Assembly (NCBI RefSeq): GCF_963666145.1
Contig: NZ_OY762614.1
Coordinates: 744,001 to 808,000 of the forward strand
DNA length: 64,000 nucleotides
Direction: 5' to 3'
Source of the DNA: an uncultured Desulfobacter sp.
GTDB lineage: Bacteria > Desulfobacterota > Desulfobacteria > Desulfobacterales > Desulfobacteraceae
Made by a program: the position numbers and the translations under genes. Positions 35,270-44,080 of this stretch are shown here, one piece after another. How positions within the stretch are numbered: position 1 is the first letter of the stretch; every line of letters starts with the position of its first letter. The notes under the pieces are model-generated. The model ran no database searches. It was not told the DNA's origin and saw only the letters and a program-made list of their open reading frames with translations.

Positions 35270-36551
35270 CTATCTGAATGAAAATCGCCCCCCGGTATTC
35301 TGTCCGGGCTGCACCCACGACCGGATCACTAAAAGTTTGAATAAAACCTTTGTAAACATGAACCTTGCCACGGATAAAATCGTTATTGTTACGGACATTG
35401 GATGCTCGGGCCTGTTTGACACCTTTTTCAATGTTCATGCCCTGCACGGGGTCCATGGCCGGGCATTGACCTATGGCATGGGACTGAAGATGGCAAATCC
35501 ATCTTTGAACGTCATTGTAACCATGGGTGACGGCGGTCTTGGCATTGGCGGTGCCCATGTGCTGTCTGCCTGCAGAAAAAACCTGGATATGACCCTGATC
35601 ATTTTGAATAACTTCAACTTCGGCATGACAGGGGGCCAGTATTCGGCCACCACGCCCGAAGACGCCGTGGTGGGATCAGAATTTCTCAACCATGCCGAAA
35701 TTCCCATCGATATCTGCAAAGTGGCAAAGGCATCTGGAGCCACCTATGTCTCCCGGTTCTCGGGCATGGACGCCCAATTGCCCGAAGAACTTGAACGGGC
35801 CATCCGGCACAAAGGGTTTTCCGTAGTGGAGACCCTGGGACTTTGCACGGGCCGATACACCAAACGCAATAAACTGACACCCAAAACCATTGACGAAATG
35901 ATCCTGTCCGCCCCGCCGGCCGAAGGGATTGTACCGGAAAACCAACGCCAGGAATACGGCGAACGTTACCGTGCCCTGGCCGCAGAAAAAACAAAGTTCC
36001 CGGAACCCTTGATCATTGACAAAGAATTTAAACCGCTGGAAAACCGGCGCTGGGGAATTCTCATTTTAGGGTCTGCGGGCATGCGCATTATCACGGCCGG
36101 GGATATTCTATGTTATGCGGGTATTGCCGCAGGATTCAACGCCTCCATCAAAAATGACTACAATATTACAGTGCTGCGCGGACAGTCCGTTTCTGAAATT
36201 TTGCTTGACCCTGATCCCATCGGCTATACCGGCCTGGACTCACCGGACGTGGTCCTGGCACTAAGTGACGAAGGGGTTGCCCGCAAAATAAAAATTTTTG
36301 CCGGCCTTACCCCTGATGCCTTTGTGCTTAAGGAAAAAAGCGTCAGCATCCCGGACACTGCCGCCCAGGTGGAAGAGATTGATTTTAAAACATTAAAAAT
36401 CGGAAGGCAGGACTGGGCTCTGGCATCCCTGGGCATCCTTGCGAAAAAGGAAGTGGTCCTGACAAAAGAGATGCTGCTTTCATCCCTTAAATCGAGATTC
36501 AGCCCCAAGGTGTTCACTCTGGCCGAAGAGACCCTTGACAAAGTGATCTGA
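35262..36551 (+). CDS. 2-oxoacid:ferredoxin oxidoreductase, fused beta-gamma subunit
   Basis: A 429-residue protein. The first 270 residues are the thiamine-diphosphate-binding beta subunit (FCPGCTHDRI, VTDIGCSGLFDTFF, cofactor motif GDGGLGIGGAH and NFNFGMTGGQYS). From about residue 265 on there is a gamma-type domain (RRWGILILGSAGMRI, AAGFNASIKNDYN, ALSDEGVARK) that in most relatives is a separate protein or precedes alpha. I find no ferredoxin (delta) subunit. The ATG at 35262 follows a GGAGG site and overlaps the alpha stop; an upstream TTG at 35256 is less likely. A bidirectional terminator follows. Confidence 0.9.
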   Translation: MNSYLNENRPPVFCPGCTHDRITKSLNKTFVNMNLATDKIVIVTDIGCSGLFDTFFNVHALHGVHGRALTYGMGLKMANPSLNVIVTMGDGGLGIGGAHVLSACRKNLDMTLIILNNFNFGMTGGQYSATTPEDAVVGSEFLNHAEIPIDICKVAKASGATYVSRFSGMDAQLPEELERAIRHKGFSVVETLGLCTGRYTKRNKLTPKTIDEMILSAPPAEGIVPENQRQEYGERYRALAAEKTKFPEPLIIDKEFKPLENRRWGILILGSAGMRIITAGDILCYAGIAAGFNASIKNDYNITVLRGQSVSEILLDPDPIGYTGLDSPDVVLALSDEGVARKIKIFAGLTPDAFVLKEKSVSIPDTAAQVEEIDFKTLKIGRQDWALASLGILAKKEVVLTKEMLLSSLKSRFSPKVFTLAEETLDKVI

Positions 36552-36562
36552 TCTTATTTTAA

Positions 36563-36596
36563 TTTCAAGGCCTGTAAACCGTTACGGGCCTTGAAA
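36563..36596. terminator. Bidirectional terminator after the oxidoreductase genes
   Basis: 15-bp stem with one mismatch: TTTCAAGGCCTGTAA (36563-36577) with TTACGGGCCTTGAAA (36582-36596), flanked by T- and A-rich runs. It lies between convergent genes. Confidence 0.75.
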
Positions 36597-36633
36597 ACAA
36601 TTTATTTACCTGAAATTCAATAGTACTTTTAAC

Positions 36634-37113
36634 TCACCTAAACCATAGATCACCAGACAGCTGGAATCCATTTTGGTTATCGCAATAATCCACGGTGCCC
36701 TCGGCCATAATGTTAGCTTCGCTAATATTCCTAAAGAAACCCCTGCCAATTACAATTTTCGTTATCAATTCAGTAGTCAGGAGAGAACAGGTATTATCGC
36801 CATCAACGCCTGTGTAGAATGCTATATCCCCATCAGTTATAAAAAGACTCCCATCTTCAAAGATAGCCATGTGCATCAAATAAACTTCATTCTCCGATGA
36901 TCCGGTAATGATCCCAATGAGGCTCCCGGTTTCATCAAATACCTTCTCTTCTCCATCATACAACTGCAGATTAATAGTCCCCAGTTGAATTAATTCTGAT
37001 AAGCTTGTCGTTTCCACGTCTCCCGTTGCCGTGTAATGACGATCGTAAGATAGCGCTGTCCCATACCAAAAGATAAAAAACAAAAAAGAAAGTACAAAAA
37101 TTGTTTTTTTCAT
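36634..37113 (-). CDS. Secreted protein of unknown function
   Basis: A 159-residue protein with a clear signal peptide (MKKTIFVLSFLFFIFWYGTALS). The start at 37113 follows an AGGAGG site; an upstream start at 37200 is unlikely. The mature part is beta-rich and acidic, with several Asp/Glu and two cysteine pairs at the end (NTCSLL and TVDYCDNQNG). I recognise no family. It lies between the oxidoreductase and acyl-CoA synthetase genes on the opposite strand. Confidence 0.7.
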   Translation of the reverse strand: MKKTIFVLSFLFFIFWYGTALSYDRHYTATGDVETTSLSELIQLGTINLQLYDGEEKVFDETGSLIGIITGSSENEVYLMHMAIFEDGSLFITDGDIAFYTGVDGDNTCSLLTTELITKIVIGRGFFRNISEANIMAEGTVDYCDNQNGFQLSGDLWFR

Positions 37114-37524
37114 AAAAAAACCCTCCTGAATAATAGTAAAATAAGGTCTATACACTGAACCAATGTAGTGCCTGTAATGCCAACAAATTTTAAAAACCAT
37201 GAAATCCCCAAGTCCTTATCACTATTTTTTCGCGTTGTGTATCAGGGAATCCCTTATTTTCTCATTTTAAAAATTTGTATAGTAAATTTTCATATATCAT
37301 GTAAGCGTATATCCTACACATAACGAATAAATTAAACCATATTACTTTACACGATATGCCGACATAAAAATTAGGCCTTTGGCCGATTGGTAGAACATTG
37401 CCGGCCTGGTATAAATGACAGTTTTCAAAATTACAGACCGTTCTTGAGTTTTTTGTCTTAAGGGCAAGGCAGAAGCGGAATTTAACATCAGGATGTGGAA
37501 TAAACTTTAACCGGGAGGAACCCA
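37114..37524. other. Divergent intergenic region before the acyl-CoA synthetase gene
   Basis: About 410 AT-rich bases without a gene. Promoters for the genes on both sides must lie here, but I could not single out convincing boxes. A good GGAGG ribosome site stands just before 37525. Confidence 0.4.
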
Positions 37525-39279
37525 ATGACGTTGCAAAACTTTTATAAAGAGGTGATGGCACTCAATAAGATCCAGGATATGCCCCAACGCGAAACCCAGG
37601 CAAAAACGTTTTTTGAAAAACTGAATTCAGCCGAGCTGCCCCGAACCTTTAACTGGGCCCAGGAAGTCTTCGAAGATATACACGTCAAAGAACGCCCGGA
37701 TCAGTTGGCACTTATCTGGGCCGACCTGCATACAGACGAGGAACAGCAGTATACCTATACCCAGCTGGCAGAAAACGGCAACAAGGTCTTAAATTACCTT
37801 CGCAAAAAGGATGTCGAAAAAGGCGACAACCTATATATGCTGACCCCCATTGTCCCGGAAACCTGGTTTGCCTCCTTTGCTGCCATCAAAGGCGGTCTTG
37901 TCGCGGTTCCCACAGCCACAACCATGACCGAACGCGAAATCCAGTTCCGCTTTGAAGCGTACCCACCAGATGTCATTATGGCCCATGAGAGCCTGGCTGA
38001 CCTGGTGGACGATGCCCTGGCCAAGGCCGGCTGTACGCCAAAGGCCAAAATTATCCTTGGCGCAAAACAGGGATGGACATCCTATCCTGAGATTGCAAAC
38101 GAGTCCGCCCAGGCATCCCCTGCAACCATTAACAGTGAGGACGTTCTGTTCTGCTTTTTCACCTCCGGCACCACAGGGCTCCCCAAGCGGGTGGGCCACT
38201 CGGCCATCTCCTATCCTCTTGGCCATATGTCCACCGCCGTGATCCTTGGCCTTGAGCCTGGCGGCATTCATCACAACCTGAGCGCGCCCGGATGGGCCAA
38301 ATGGGCATGGAGCAGCTTTTTTTGCCCCTTTAACGTTGGCGGCACCGCCACAGGCTTTAACTTTACCACCCTGGATATTAAAAAATATTTAAGCTTTGTG
38401 GACAAGTACAAGGTCAACTCATTCTGCGCTCCGCCCACGGCCTGGCGCGCCTTTGTGGGCCTTGACCTGACAGCCTACGATTTTTCAAACCTGAAGTATT
38501 CCTTGAGTGCAGGCGAACCGTTGAACCCGGAAGTTATCGACCAATGGCAGGATGCCACGGGCACTGAAATCCGAGATTTTTACGGCCAGACCGAATGCAC
38601 GGCCATGATCGGTAATCCCCCCTGGATGGAAGGTAAAATGCGCCTGGGTTCTTTTGGATATCCCTCATTCATGTACGATGTCATCTTAACCGATGACGAA
38701 GGCAAAGAGATCACGGAGCCGGACACCACCGGCCACATCGTAATTCGTCTTTCCAACTGGCGCGCCATTGGACTGTTTCAGGAATATATCGATAACGAGG
38801 CAAAAACATCCGAAGCATTTAAGCACGGCATGTATTTCACAGGAGACAAAGCCACCTTTGACAAAGACGGATACTGGTGGTTTGTGGGCCGTGCCGACGA
38901 TGTCATCAAAACCAGTGATTACCGGGTGGGCCCCTTTGAGGTGGAAAGCGCCCTGATTGAGCACCCGGCCGTCATGGAGACTGCCGTGGTGGGCGTGCCG
39001 GACCCCAAACGCCACCAGTTGGTAAAAGCATTTGTGATCCTGGTGCCGGGCCAGAAACCGTCAAAAGAACTGGCCCTGGAACTGTTCAAGCACACCATTG
39101 ATGTACTGGCCAAATTCAAGATCCCCAGAATTATTGAGTTTGTGGAGGTCCTGCCCAAAACAATCTCCGGTAAAATCCGGCGTATAGAGCTTCGGGCCAA
39201 TGAGGAGACCAAAACCTCTGGCCAGGAAACTGAATTCTTTTATCATCAGTTTCCTGAATTAAGCTCAAAAAACAAATAA
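37525..39279 (+). CDS. Acyl-CoA synthetase (AMP-forming)
   Basis: A 584-residue adenylate-forming ligase that makes an acyl-CoA from an acid, ATP and CoA. The AMP-binding motif is FFTSGTTGLPKRVGHS (about 210); GAP and core motifs include ADFYGQTECT-like RDFYGQTECTAM, the YFTGDKATFDKDGYWWFVGRADD block, and the C-terminal PKTISGKIRRIELR with the catalytic lysine. The length and the NAPGWAKWAWSSFF-like region fit the medium-chain/MACS or acetyl/propionyl-type group. The acid cannot be named. It lies close to the 2-oxoacid oxidoreductase genes but across a strand switch. A terminator follows. Confidence 0.9.
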   Translation: MTLQNFYKEVMALNKIQDMPQRETQAKTFFEKLNSAELPRTFNWAQEVFEDIHVKERPDQLALIWADLHTDEEQQYTYTQLAENGNKVLNYLRKKDVEKGDNLYMLTPIVPETWFASFAAIKGGLVAVPTATTMTEREIQFRFEAYPPDVIMAHESLADLVDDALAKAGCTPKAKIILGAKQGWTSYPEIANESAQASPATINSEDVLFCFFTSGTTGLPKRVGHSAISYPLGHMSTAVILGLEPGGIHHNLSAPGWAKWAWSSFFCPFNVGGTATGFNFTTLDIKKYLSFVDKYKVNSFCAPPTAWRAFVGLDLTAYDFSNLKYSLSAGEPLNPEVIDQWQDATGTEIRDFYGQTECTAMIGNPPWMEGKMRLGSFGYPSFMYDVILTDDEGKEITEPDTTGHIVIRLSNWRAIGLFQEYIDNEAKTSEAFKHGMYFTGDKATFDKDGYWWFVGRADDVIKTSDYRVGPFEVESALIEHPAVMETAVVGVPDPKRHQLVKAFVILVPGQKPSKELALELFKHTIDVLAKFKIPRIIEFVEVLPKTISGKIRRIELRANEETKTSGQETEFFYHQFPELSSKNK

Positions 39280-39306
39280 TCTTTACGTTGTAAAACATAA
39301 AGTCTT

Positions 39307-39347
39307 GCAGGCGGCGGGTTTGGAAAAAAACTGCCGCCTGCTTTTTT
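39307..39347 (+). terminator. Intrinsic terminator of the acyl-CoA synthetase gene
   Basis: 9-bp GC-rich stem GCAGGCGGC (39307-39315) with GCCGCCTGC (39333-39341), followed by six T. Confidence 0.85.
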
Positions 39348-39618
39348 AACGACATCCGTCCGGGACACCAATTAGTCTTTTTCTTTCAAAACATCAAACC
39401 GTTTGAAATTCCAACGAAATAAAAAAATATTTTTTCATTTAACCGTCTAATGAAGTTGAAAACAACTTTATTTTGTGCAAATATACGAAATCGTCAACTG
39501 CGAAGGCCTTGGGCCTGCATTGCCGGACAGGCTTTTTTTTAAGGTCTCTCATTCATTGGCCTTTGAACCTGCAACACCATTCAAAAGCAGGGTCAGAGCC
39601 GGAAAGGACTGAAGATCC
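39348..39618. other. Intergenic region before the cyclopropane synthase gene
   Basis: No gene. A small hairpin AAGTTG-aaaa-CAACTT sits at 39453-39468, followed by a T-rich stretch. The rest is the likely promoter and leader for the gene at 39619; no box stands out. Confidence 0.35.
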
Positions 39619-40755
39619 ATGCAAGAAGAAAAAGCGCAGCAGATTATCAAATCCATCCTCAAACCAATGGATATCCAAATCAATGGAAATCGCCCCTGGG
39701 ACATTCAAATCAACAATCCCCTGTTTTATCGGAGAATCATGGCAGGCGGCTCTTTGGCCCTGGGGGAAAGCTATATGGACGGATGGTGGGATTGCAAGGC
39801 TCTGGATGAATTTTTCAAACGAATTCTTGAATTTAGACTGGATAAAAAAGTCAAATCCCTGAAGCCGCTTATCCTCTGGGAAATGCTCAAAGCCCGGGTG
39901 ATGAATGTCCAAAGCAAAACCCGGGCGTTTATCATCGGGCAACGGCATTACGATATCGGCAACGCCCTGTTTAAAATCATGCTGGATGAAGGGCTCAACT
40001 ATTCATGCGGATATTGGTACAATGCAGATAATCTGGATGCGGCCCAGACCGGAAAGCTCGATCTGATCTGCCGTAAAATTGGCCTTGAACCCGGGATGAA
40101 GGTTCTGGATATCGGCTGCGGTTGGGGCGGATTCGCAAAATATGCGGCCCAGACCTACGCGGTCACCGTCAAGGGGGTCACCGTTTCAAAAGAGCAGGCA
40201 GAATATGCCCGGCAACAATGCCAGCACCTTGATGTGGAAATTGAGCTGTCCGATTACCGCAACTTAAATGAAAAATATGATCGAATTGTTTCCATCGGCA
40301 TGTTTGAACACGTGGGATGGAAAAATTACAGGACCTTTATGAACGTGGTCCACCGGTGCCTGAAAGATGACGGACTGTTTCTTTTACACACCATCGCAGG
40401 AAACACCCCGGCCAAAGAAACGGATCCCTGGATCAACGCATATATCTTCCCCAATTCCATGCTCCCTTCGGCAAGCCAGGTATCCCAGGCCGCAGAAGGC
40501 TTATTTATTCTCGAAGACCTGCATAGCCTGGGCCGGTATTATGACAGAACCCTCATGGCCTGGTATGAAAACTTCACCCAGAACTGGAATTCCATCAAAG
40601 ACCAATACGACATGCGTTTTTTCCGCATGTGGACCTATTACCTTCTCTCCTGCGCAGCCAGTTTCAGGGCCAGACGCAACCAGCTGCTGCAGTTTGTCTT
40701 TTCCAAAAATGGAATTAACCGTGTGTTTCGCAGCGAAGGGGAATTGTTTTTATGA
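39619..40755 (+). CDS. cfa: Cyclopropane-fatty-acyl-phospholipid synthase
   Basis: A 378-residue S-adenosylmethionine-dependent enzyme that turns unsaturated acyl chains of membrane lipids into cyclopropane chains. The cofactor motif VLDIGCGWGGFAKYAA lies near residues 158-173; an N-terminal domain of about 100 residues binds the lipid surface (LALGESYMDGWWDCKALDEFF is typical). The family's HYDIGN block (RQHYDIGNALFK-like, here QRHYDIGNAL) and GLNYSCGYW are present. The start follows a GGAAAGGA site. The product protects membranes from stress; it stands alone with no obvious operon partner. Confidence 0.95.
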   Translation: MQEEKAQQIIKSILKPMDIQINGNRPWDIQINNPLFYRRIMAGGSLALGESYMDGWWDCKALDEFFKRILEFRLDKKVKSLKPLILWEMLKARVMNVQSKTRAFIIGQRHYDIGNALFKIMLDEGLNYSCGYWYNADNLDAAQTGKLDLICRKIGLEPGMKVLDIGCGWGGFAKYAAQTYAVTVKGVTVSKEQAEYARQQCQHLDVEIELSDYRNLNEKYDRIVSIGMFEHVGWKNYRTFMNVVHRCLKDDGLFLLHTIAGNTPAKETDPWINAYIFPNSMLPSASQVSQAAEGLFILEDLHSLGRYYDRTLMAWYENFTQNWNSIKDQYDMRFFRMWTYYLLSCAASFRARRNQLLQFVFSKNGINRVFRSEGELFL

Positions 40756-40763
40756 CAGACGGT

Positions 40764-40792
40764 AATAATTGCCGGTAAACCAGGCAATTATT
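40764..40792. terminator. Hairpin after the cyclopropane synthase gene
   Basis: 10-bp stem AATAATTGCC (40764-40773) with GGCAATTATT (40783-40792). Only a short T-rich stretch follows, so its strength as a terminator is uncertain. Confidence 0.5.
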
Positions 40793-40943
40793 GCTGTTTA
40801 AAAGACGGCTTAAAACAGCAGGATCAGGCAAAAAGCCGAGATAAAAGCGCCATTATCATTTTCTTTTCTTAAGGCACAGGAATTGCTGTATCAAAACATA
40901 ACGATACAGGACACCGTGACCCTATGAACGAAAGGAAAACATA

Positions 40944-41588
40944 ATGACTATCATATCCAGTGATTATTCAGGCCTCAATGCCTATGCCGGGACCAGCCTG
41001 TCCAGCCTTTTGCCGAGCACATCATCCACCGGCAAAAATGAGGAGGATTCAACAACCGGCTTACTCAACAGTTCGGATAGTGTAACCTTGTCCGAAGAAG
41101 CGCTGGCTGCTGCCAACCGGGAATCATTAGGACTTCCGGCAACAGGTGTATTGACGTTGTCTGATTTTAAAGCCACTGCAACCGAGCAGGAAGAAGTAAT
41201 TTCCACCTTTTTGGACTCAGCCATGGAAAGCCTGGGCATTGATGCCGACCAGCAGGTGTCATTATCTTTGAACAGCGACAATGAGATTGAAGTGGAAAAC
41301 ACGTTTGCAGGCAGCGATGAACTTGAGGAGCTCTTAAACACAAGCAGCGAATTTGGCAAGGCCTTTACCGGGTTAACGGCAAGCAACGAAGTGTTGGATT
41401 TTGCCGATTACCTCCAGGAGAAAGTGAGCAGCACCAGCCTGGTGGATTACATGAATGATGACACCTCTGACACGGATCTTCTTTCCCTGGCCGCCGAATA
41501 TGCCGGCATCAAAGCGGCTTCCTGCTCCCTGGAGACCCTGTGGCGTATCAGCCATGAGGCAACACCCTATACCTATGAATATAATTAG
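40944..41588 (+). CDS. Ser/Thr/Glu-rich protein of unknown function
   Basis: A 214-residue acidic protein, start at 40944 with an AAGGAA site. It is rich in Ser, Thr, Glu and Leu, with no signal peptide or membrane segment. A motif DSVTLSEEALAA near residue 46 recurs in a number of uncharacterised proteobacterial proteins I have seen, some next to surface or motility genes, but I cannot give it a function. The last third (ETLWRISHEATPYTYEYN) is less repetitive. Confidence 0.7.
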   Translation: MTIISSDYSGLNAYAGTSLSSLLPSTSSTGKNEEDSTTGLLNSSDSVTLSEEALAAANRESLGLPATGVLTLSDFKATATEQEEVISTFLDSAMESLGIDADQQVSLSLNSDNEIEVENTFAGSDELEELLNTSSEFGKAFTGLTASNEVLDFADYLQEKVSSTSLVDYMNDDTSDTDLLSLAAEYAGIKAASCSLETLWRISHEATPYTYEYN

Positions 41589-41860
41589 CCGCCCAATGCA
41601 TTGATATTTTACTGCCGATTTGGTCCAATAGTTTGAAATTGAATAATGATTGCTGTTCACAACGTCCCCTTAAAAAACATTATCCATTGATTCAACACTC
41701 TTTTTGAGATAAAAATGATTCCTTAATGCAGACATGAAGTCTGTGGTTTAAAATAAATTTATTGTTTTTTTCGAACCCGGCCAAGAAGGTTGAGATGTAT
41801 ACCGGTAACGCAGTTTTGCGTATTTTTTATATTTTAAAGGATTCACAGGAGAAAAAAACG
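41589..41860. other. Region upstream of the nickel/cobalt transporter operon
   Basis: About 270 AT-rich bases without a gene. I looked for a cobalamin riboswitch (no B12 box) and for a NikR operator (no GTATGA-type inverted repeat) and found neither. Confidence 0.5.
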
Positions 41861-42640
41861 ATGAAAAAATCACTGATCACATCGGGACTCATGTTTCTTG
41901 GTCTTATCTTTACTGCCGTAACTGCCCAGGCTCACTACGGCATGGTTATCCCTTCGGAGAATATGGTCATGCCCGATGACGACCGCACCGTTCATATCAC
42001 AGCCTCATTTTCCCATCCTTTTGAAGGGGTCGGAATGGAACTTGTTACCCCCAAGGTATTTGCCGTACGCGCAAACGGTGAAACACAGGATCTTTTAGGC
42101 ACATTGAAACAGGCAAAGGTCATGGACCACACAGCCTGGAAAACAGATTACCAAATCAAACGCCCCGGCGTATATATGTTTTATATGGAACCCAAACCCT
42201 ATTGGGAACCTGCCGAAGACTGCTTTATCATTCATTACACCAAAACCGTCGTGACCGCCTTCGGTGACGACGAAGGCTGGGACCAGGAAATCGGGCTGAA
42301 AACAGAAATCGTTCCCTTATCCAAACCGTTTGCACAGTATGCCGGCAATGTATTCCAGGGCATCGTAAAGCTGGACGGCAAAGTTGTCCCTTACGCAGAA
42401 GTTGAGGTGGAATACTACAACCAAGACGGCAAATCCGAAGCCCCCACCGATTATATGGTGACCCAGACCATCAAGGCCGATGGCAACGGCGTTTTCACCT
42501 ATGCAGCACCCAAAGCCGGATGGTGGGGATTTGCGGCGCTCAATGAAGCGGATTTTACCCTTAAGGCGGATGGGCAGGATAAGGGTGTTGAATTAGGTGC
42601 CGTAATCTGGGTAAAATTCGAAGACTGGAAAACAAAATAA
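41861..42640 (+). CDS. DUF4198 periplasmic protein of the nickel/cobalt importer (NikK-like)
   Basis: A 259-residue exported protein: signal peptide ending near TAQAHYG, so the mature chain begins with a His, a feature of NikK-type metal proteins. The middle part includes the DUF4198 pattern (YMFYMEPKPYWEPAEDCFIIHYTK). In related nickel ECF transporters NikK binds or delivers Ni(II) to the transport core. The ATG at 41861 follows AGGAG; an upstream start at 41762 lacks support. It is the first gene of a five-gene operon. Confidence 0.8.
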   Translation: MKKSLITSGLMFLGLIFTAVTAQAHYGMVIPSENMVMPDDDRTVHITASFSHPFEGVGMELVTPKVFAVRANGETQDLLGTLKQAKVMDHTAWKTDYQIKRPGVYMFYMEPKPYWEPAEDCFIIHYTKTVVTAFGDDEGWDQEIGLKTEIVPLSKPFAQYAGNVFQGIVKLDGKVVPYAEVEVEYYNQDGKSEAPTDYMVTQTIKADGNGVFTYAAPKAGWWGFAALNEADFTLKADGQDKGVELGAVIWVKFEDWKTK

Positions 42641-42649
42641 GAAGGTATT

Positions 42650-43309
42650 ATGCATATTTCAGAAGGTGTTCTTTCCGCGCCAGTTTTAGGGGCCGGGATG
42701 GCGCTGGCCGTTGCCGGTACCGCCATTGGTTTAAAACAACTCAAAGAAGATAAAATTCCACAGGCCGCTATTTTATCGGCTGCTTTTTTTGTGGCGTCTC
42801 TGATTCATGTGCCCATCGGGCCTTCCAGTGTTCACTTGATTCTCAACGGCATTCTTGGCTTGATGCTCGGCTGGGTTGCCTTCCCGTCTATTTTGATCGC
42901 ATTGCTGCTCCAAGGGGTACTGTTCCAGTTCGGCGGCATCACCACTCTGGGGGTCAACACGGTGATCATGGCTACCCCTGCGGTGGTCTGTTATTACCTG
43001 TTTGCAGGTTTGGTCCACAAAGCGGGCGCAATATCCTATGCCGCCTCCTTTGCCTGTGGATTTTTAAGCGTTTTTTTCAGCGGCCTGCTGGTAGGCGCAG
43101 CCTTGATGTTTACCCAGGAAAGTTTTTTAGAGGTGGCCTGGGCCGTTGTTGTCGCCCATCTTCCGGTCATGTTCATCGAAGGCCTTGTGGCGCTGTTCTG
43201 TGTCAGTTTTCTCAAAAAGGTGCAGCCGGAACTTCTGCCCAAATGGGCTGAAGCGCAACAGCAGGCACAAATGGACAGCAGGACCCAAATGGTGGAAAAG
43301 CAGGTATAA
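42650..43309 (+). CDS. cbiM: CbiM/NikM-type metal-binding membrane protein
   Basis: A 219-residue inner-membrane protein, the substrate-specific core of a nickel/cobalt ECF transporter. The N terminus MHISEGVL carries the conserved metal-binding start (the amino group of Met, His2) of the family. About six membrane helices follow, including the HVPIGPSSVH loop with further metal-ligand histidines. Whether it prefers Ni or Co is unknown; the accompanying NikK- and NikL-like proteins favour Ni. Nine bases separate it from the upstream gene. Confidence 0.92.
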   Translation: MHISEGVLSAPVLGAGMALAVAGTAIGLKQLKEDKIPQAAILSAAFFVASLIHVPIGPSSVHLILNGILGLMLGWVAFPSILIALLLQGVLFQFGGITTLGVNTVIMATPAVVCYYLFAGLVHKAGAISYAASFACGFLSVFFSGLLVGAALMFTQESFLEVAWAVVVAHLPVMFIEGLVALFCVSFLKKVQPELLPKWAEAQQQAQMDSRTQMVEKQV

Positions 43310-43342
43310 GGCCTGTGATTAACCTTTTTATGGTGAGTAATA

Positions 43343-43975
43343 ATGAAGTATCGTAAATATTTTATAAAACTGTCCTGCCTGATGCTCTTTTTAATTCTTT
43401 CAAGCGGAAATGCCCTGGCCCATAAGGTCACGGTGTTTGCCTGGGTGGAAGGAGACACTGTTTTAGGGGAAAGTAAATTCAGCGGCGGTAAAAAAGCCCA
43501 GAACGCTGAAGTCATTGTCCGGGACATGAACGATAAAGAACTTTTGCGAACGCGGACCAACGAAAAAGGGGACTTTTCATTCCCGGTTCCTGCTGAAAAA
43601 ACCGCCATGCGCATTGAACTCATTGCCGGCATGGGACACAAGGCCGAATGGACCATTCCCCTGGAAGATTTGGGAGAATTCAGTGCAGACAAAAATATCC
43701 CGGAAGAAGCGCTAAAAACACCTGAATCAGAGACAACGCCCAATTCAGGACAGGCGGCACAGATGCCGGCAACAATAGATTCGGCCCAGTTGGAAGCCAT
43801 CGTGGAAAAGGCTGTGACCAAGGCGCTGAATAAAAAAATCACACCACTGACAAAGATGGTGGCGGATTTGGAGCAAAAAGGCCCGTCCATGAATGAAATT
43901 CTTGGGGGGATCGGATACATATTCGGCCTGATGGGCGTAGCCATCTATTTTTCATCCCGCAAAAAACAATCGTAA
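43343..43975 (+). CDS. NikL/CbiN-like accessory protein of the nickel importer
   Basis: A 210-residue envelope protein. A signal peptide (to about residue 28, AHKVTVFAWVEGD at the mature start) precedes a beta-rich domain, a helical linker and a single C-terminal membrane helix (LGGIGYIFGLMGVAIYF). This plan fits NikL, the extra component that replaces CbiN in many nickel ECF systems; the beta domain resembles a Greek-key metal-trafficking fold (VIVRDMNDKELLRTRTNEKGDFSFP). It lies between cbiM and cbiQ. Confidence 0.8.
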   Translation: MKYRKYFIKLSCLMLFLILSSGNALAHKVTVFAWVEGDTVLGESKFSGGKKAQNAEVIVRDMNDKELLRTRTNEKGDFSFPVPAEKTAMRIELIAGMGHKAEWTIPLEDLGEFSADKNIPEEALKTPESETTPNSGQAAQMPATIDSAQLEAIVEKAVTKALNKKITPLTKMVADLEQKGPSMNEILGGIGYIFGLMGVAIYFSSRKKQS

Positions 43976-44080
43976 CAACACCCATGGGCTGACCTGACGC
44001 ACAGCGGATAGGTTCAGCCCACGATAAAGGTTGAAAAATCCTACGCATCTTATCCAGACTTTCCTGTAAAAGAACACCCC

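Noticed and set aside
37370..37420. Possible sigma-54 promoter (TTGG-TAGAACA-TTGCC) before the acyl-CoA synthetase gene
   Set aside because: The GG and GC pairs are separated by nine bases instead of ten, which normally abolishes sigma-54 recognition.
43036..43944. Minus-strand frame of 302 codons opposite cbiM and nikL
   Set aside because: Opposite two genes with clear family hallmarks; no domain in the translation.
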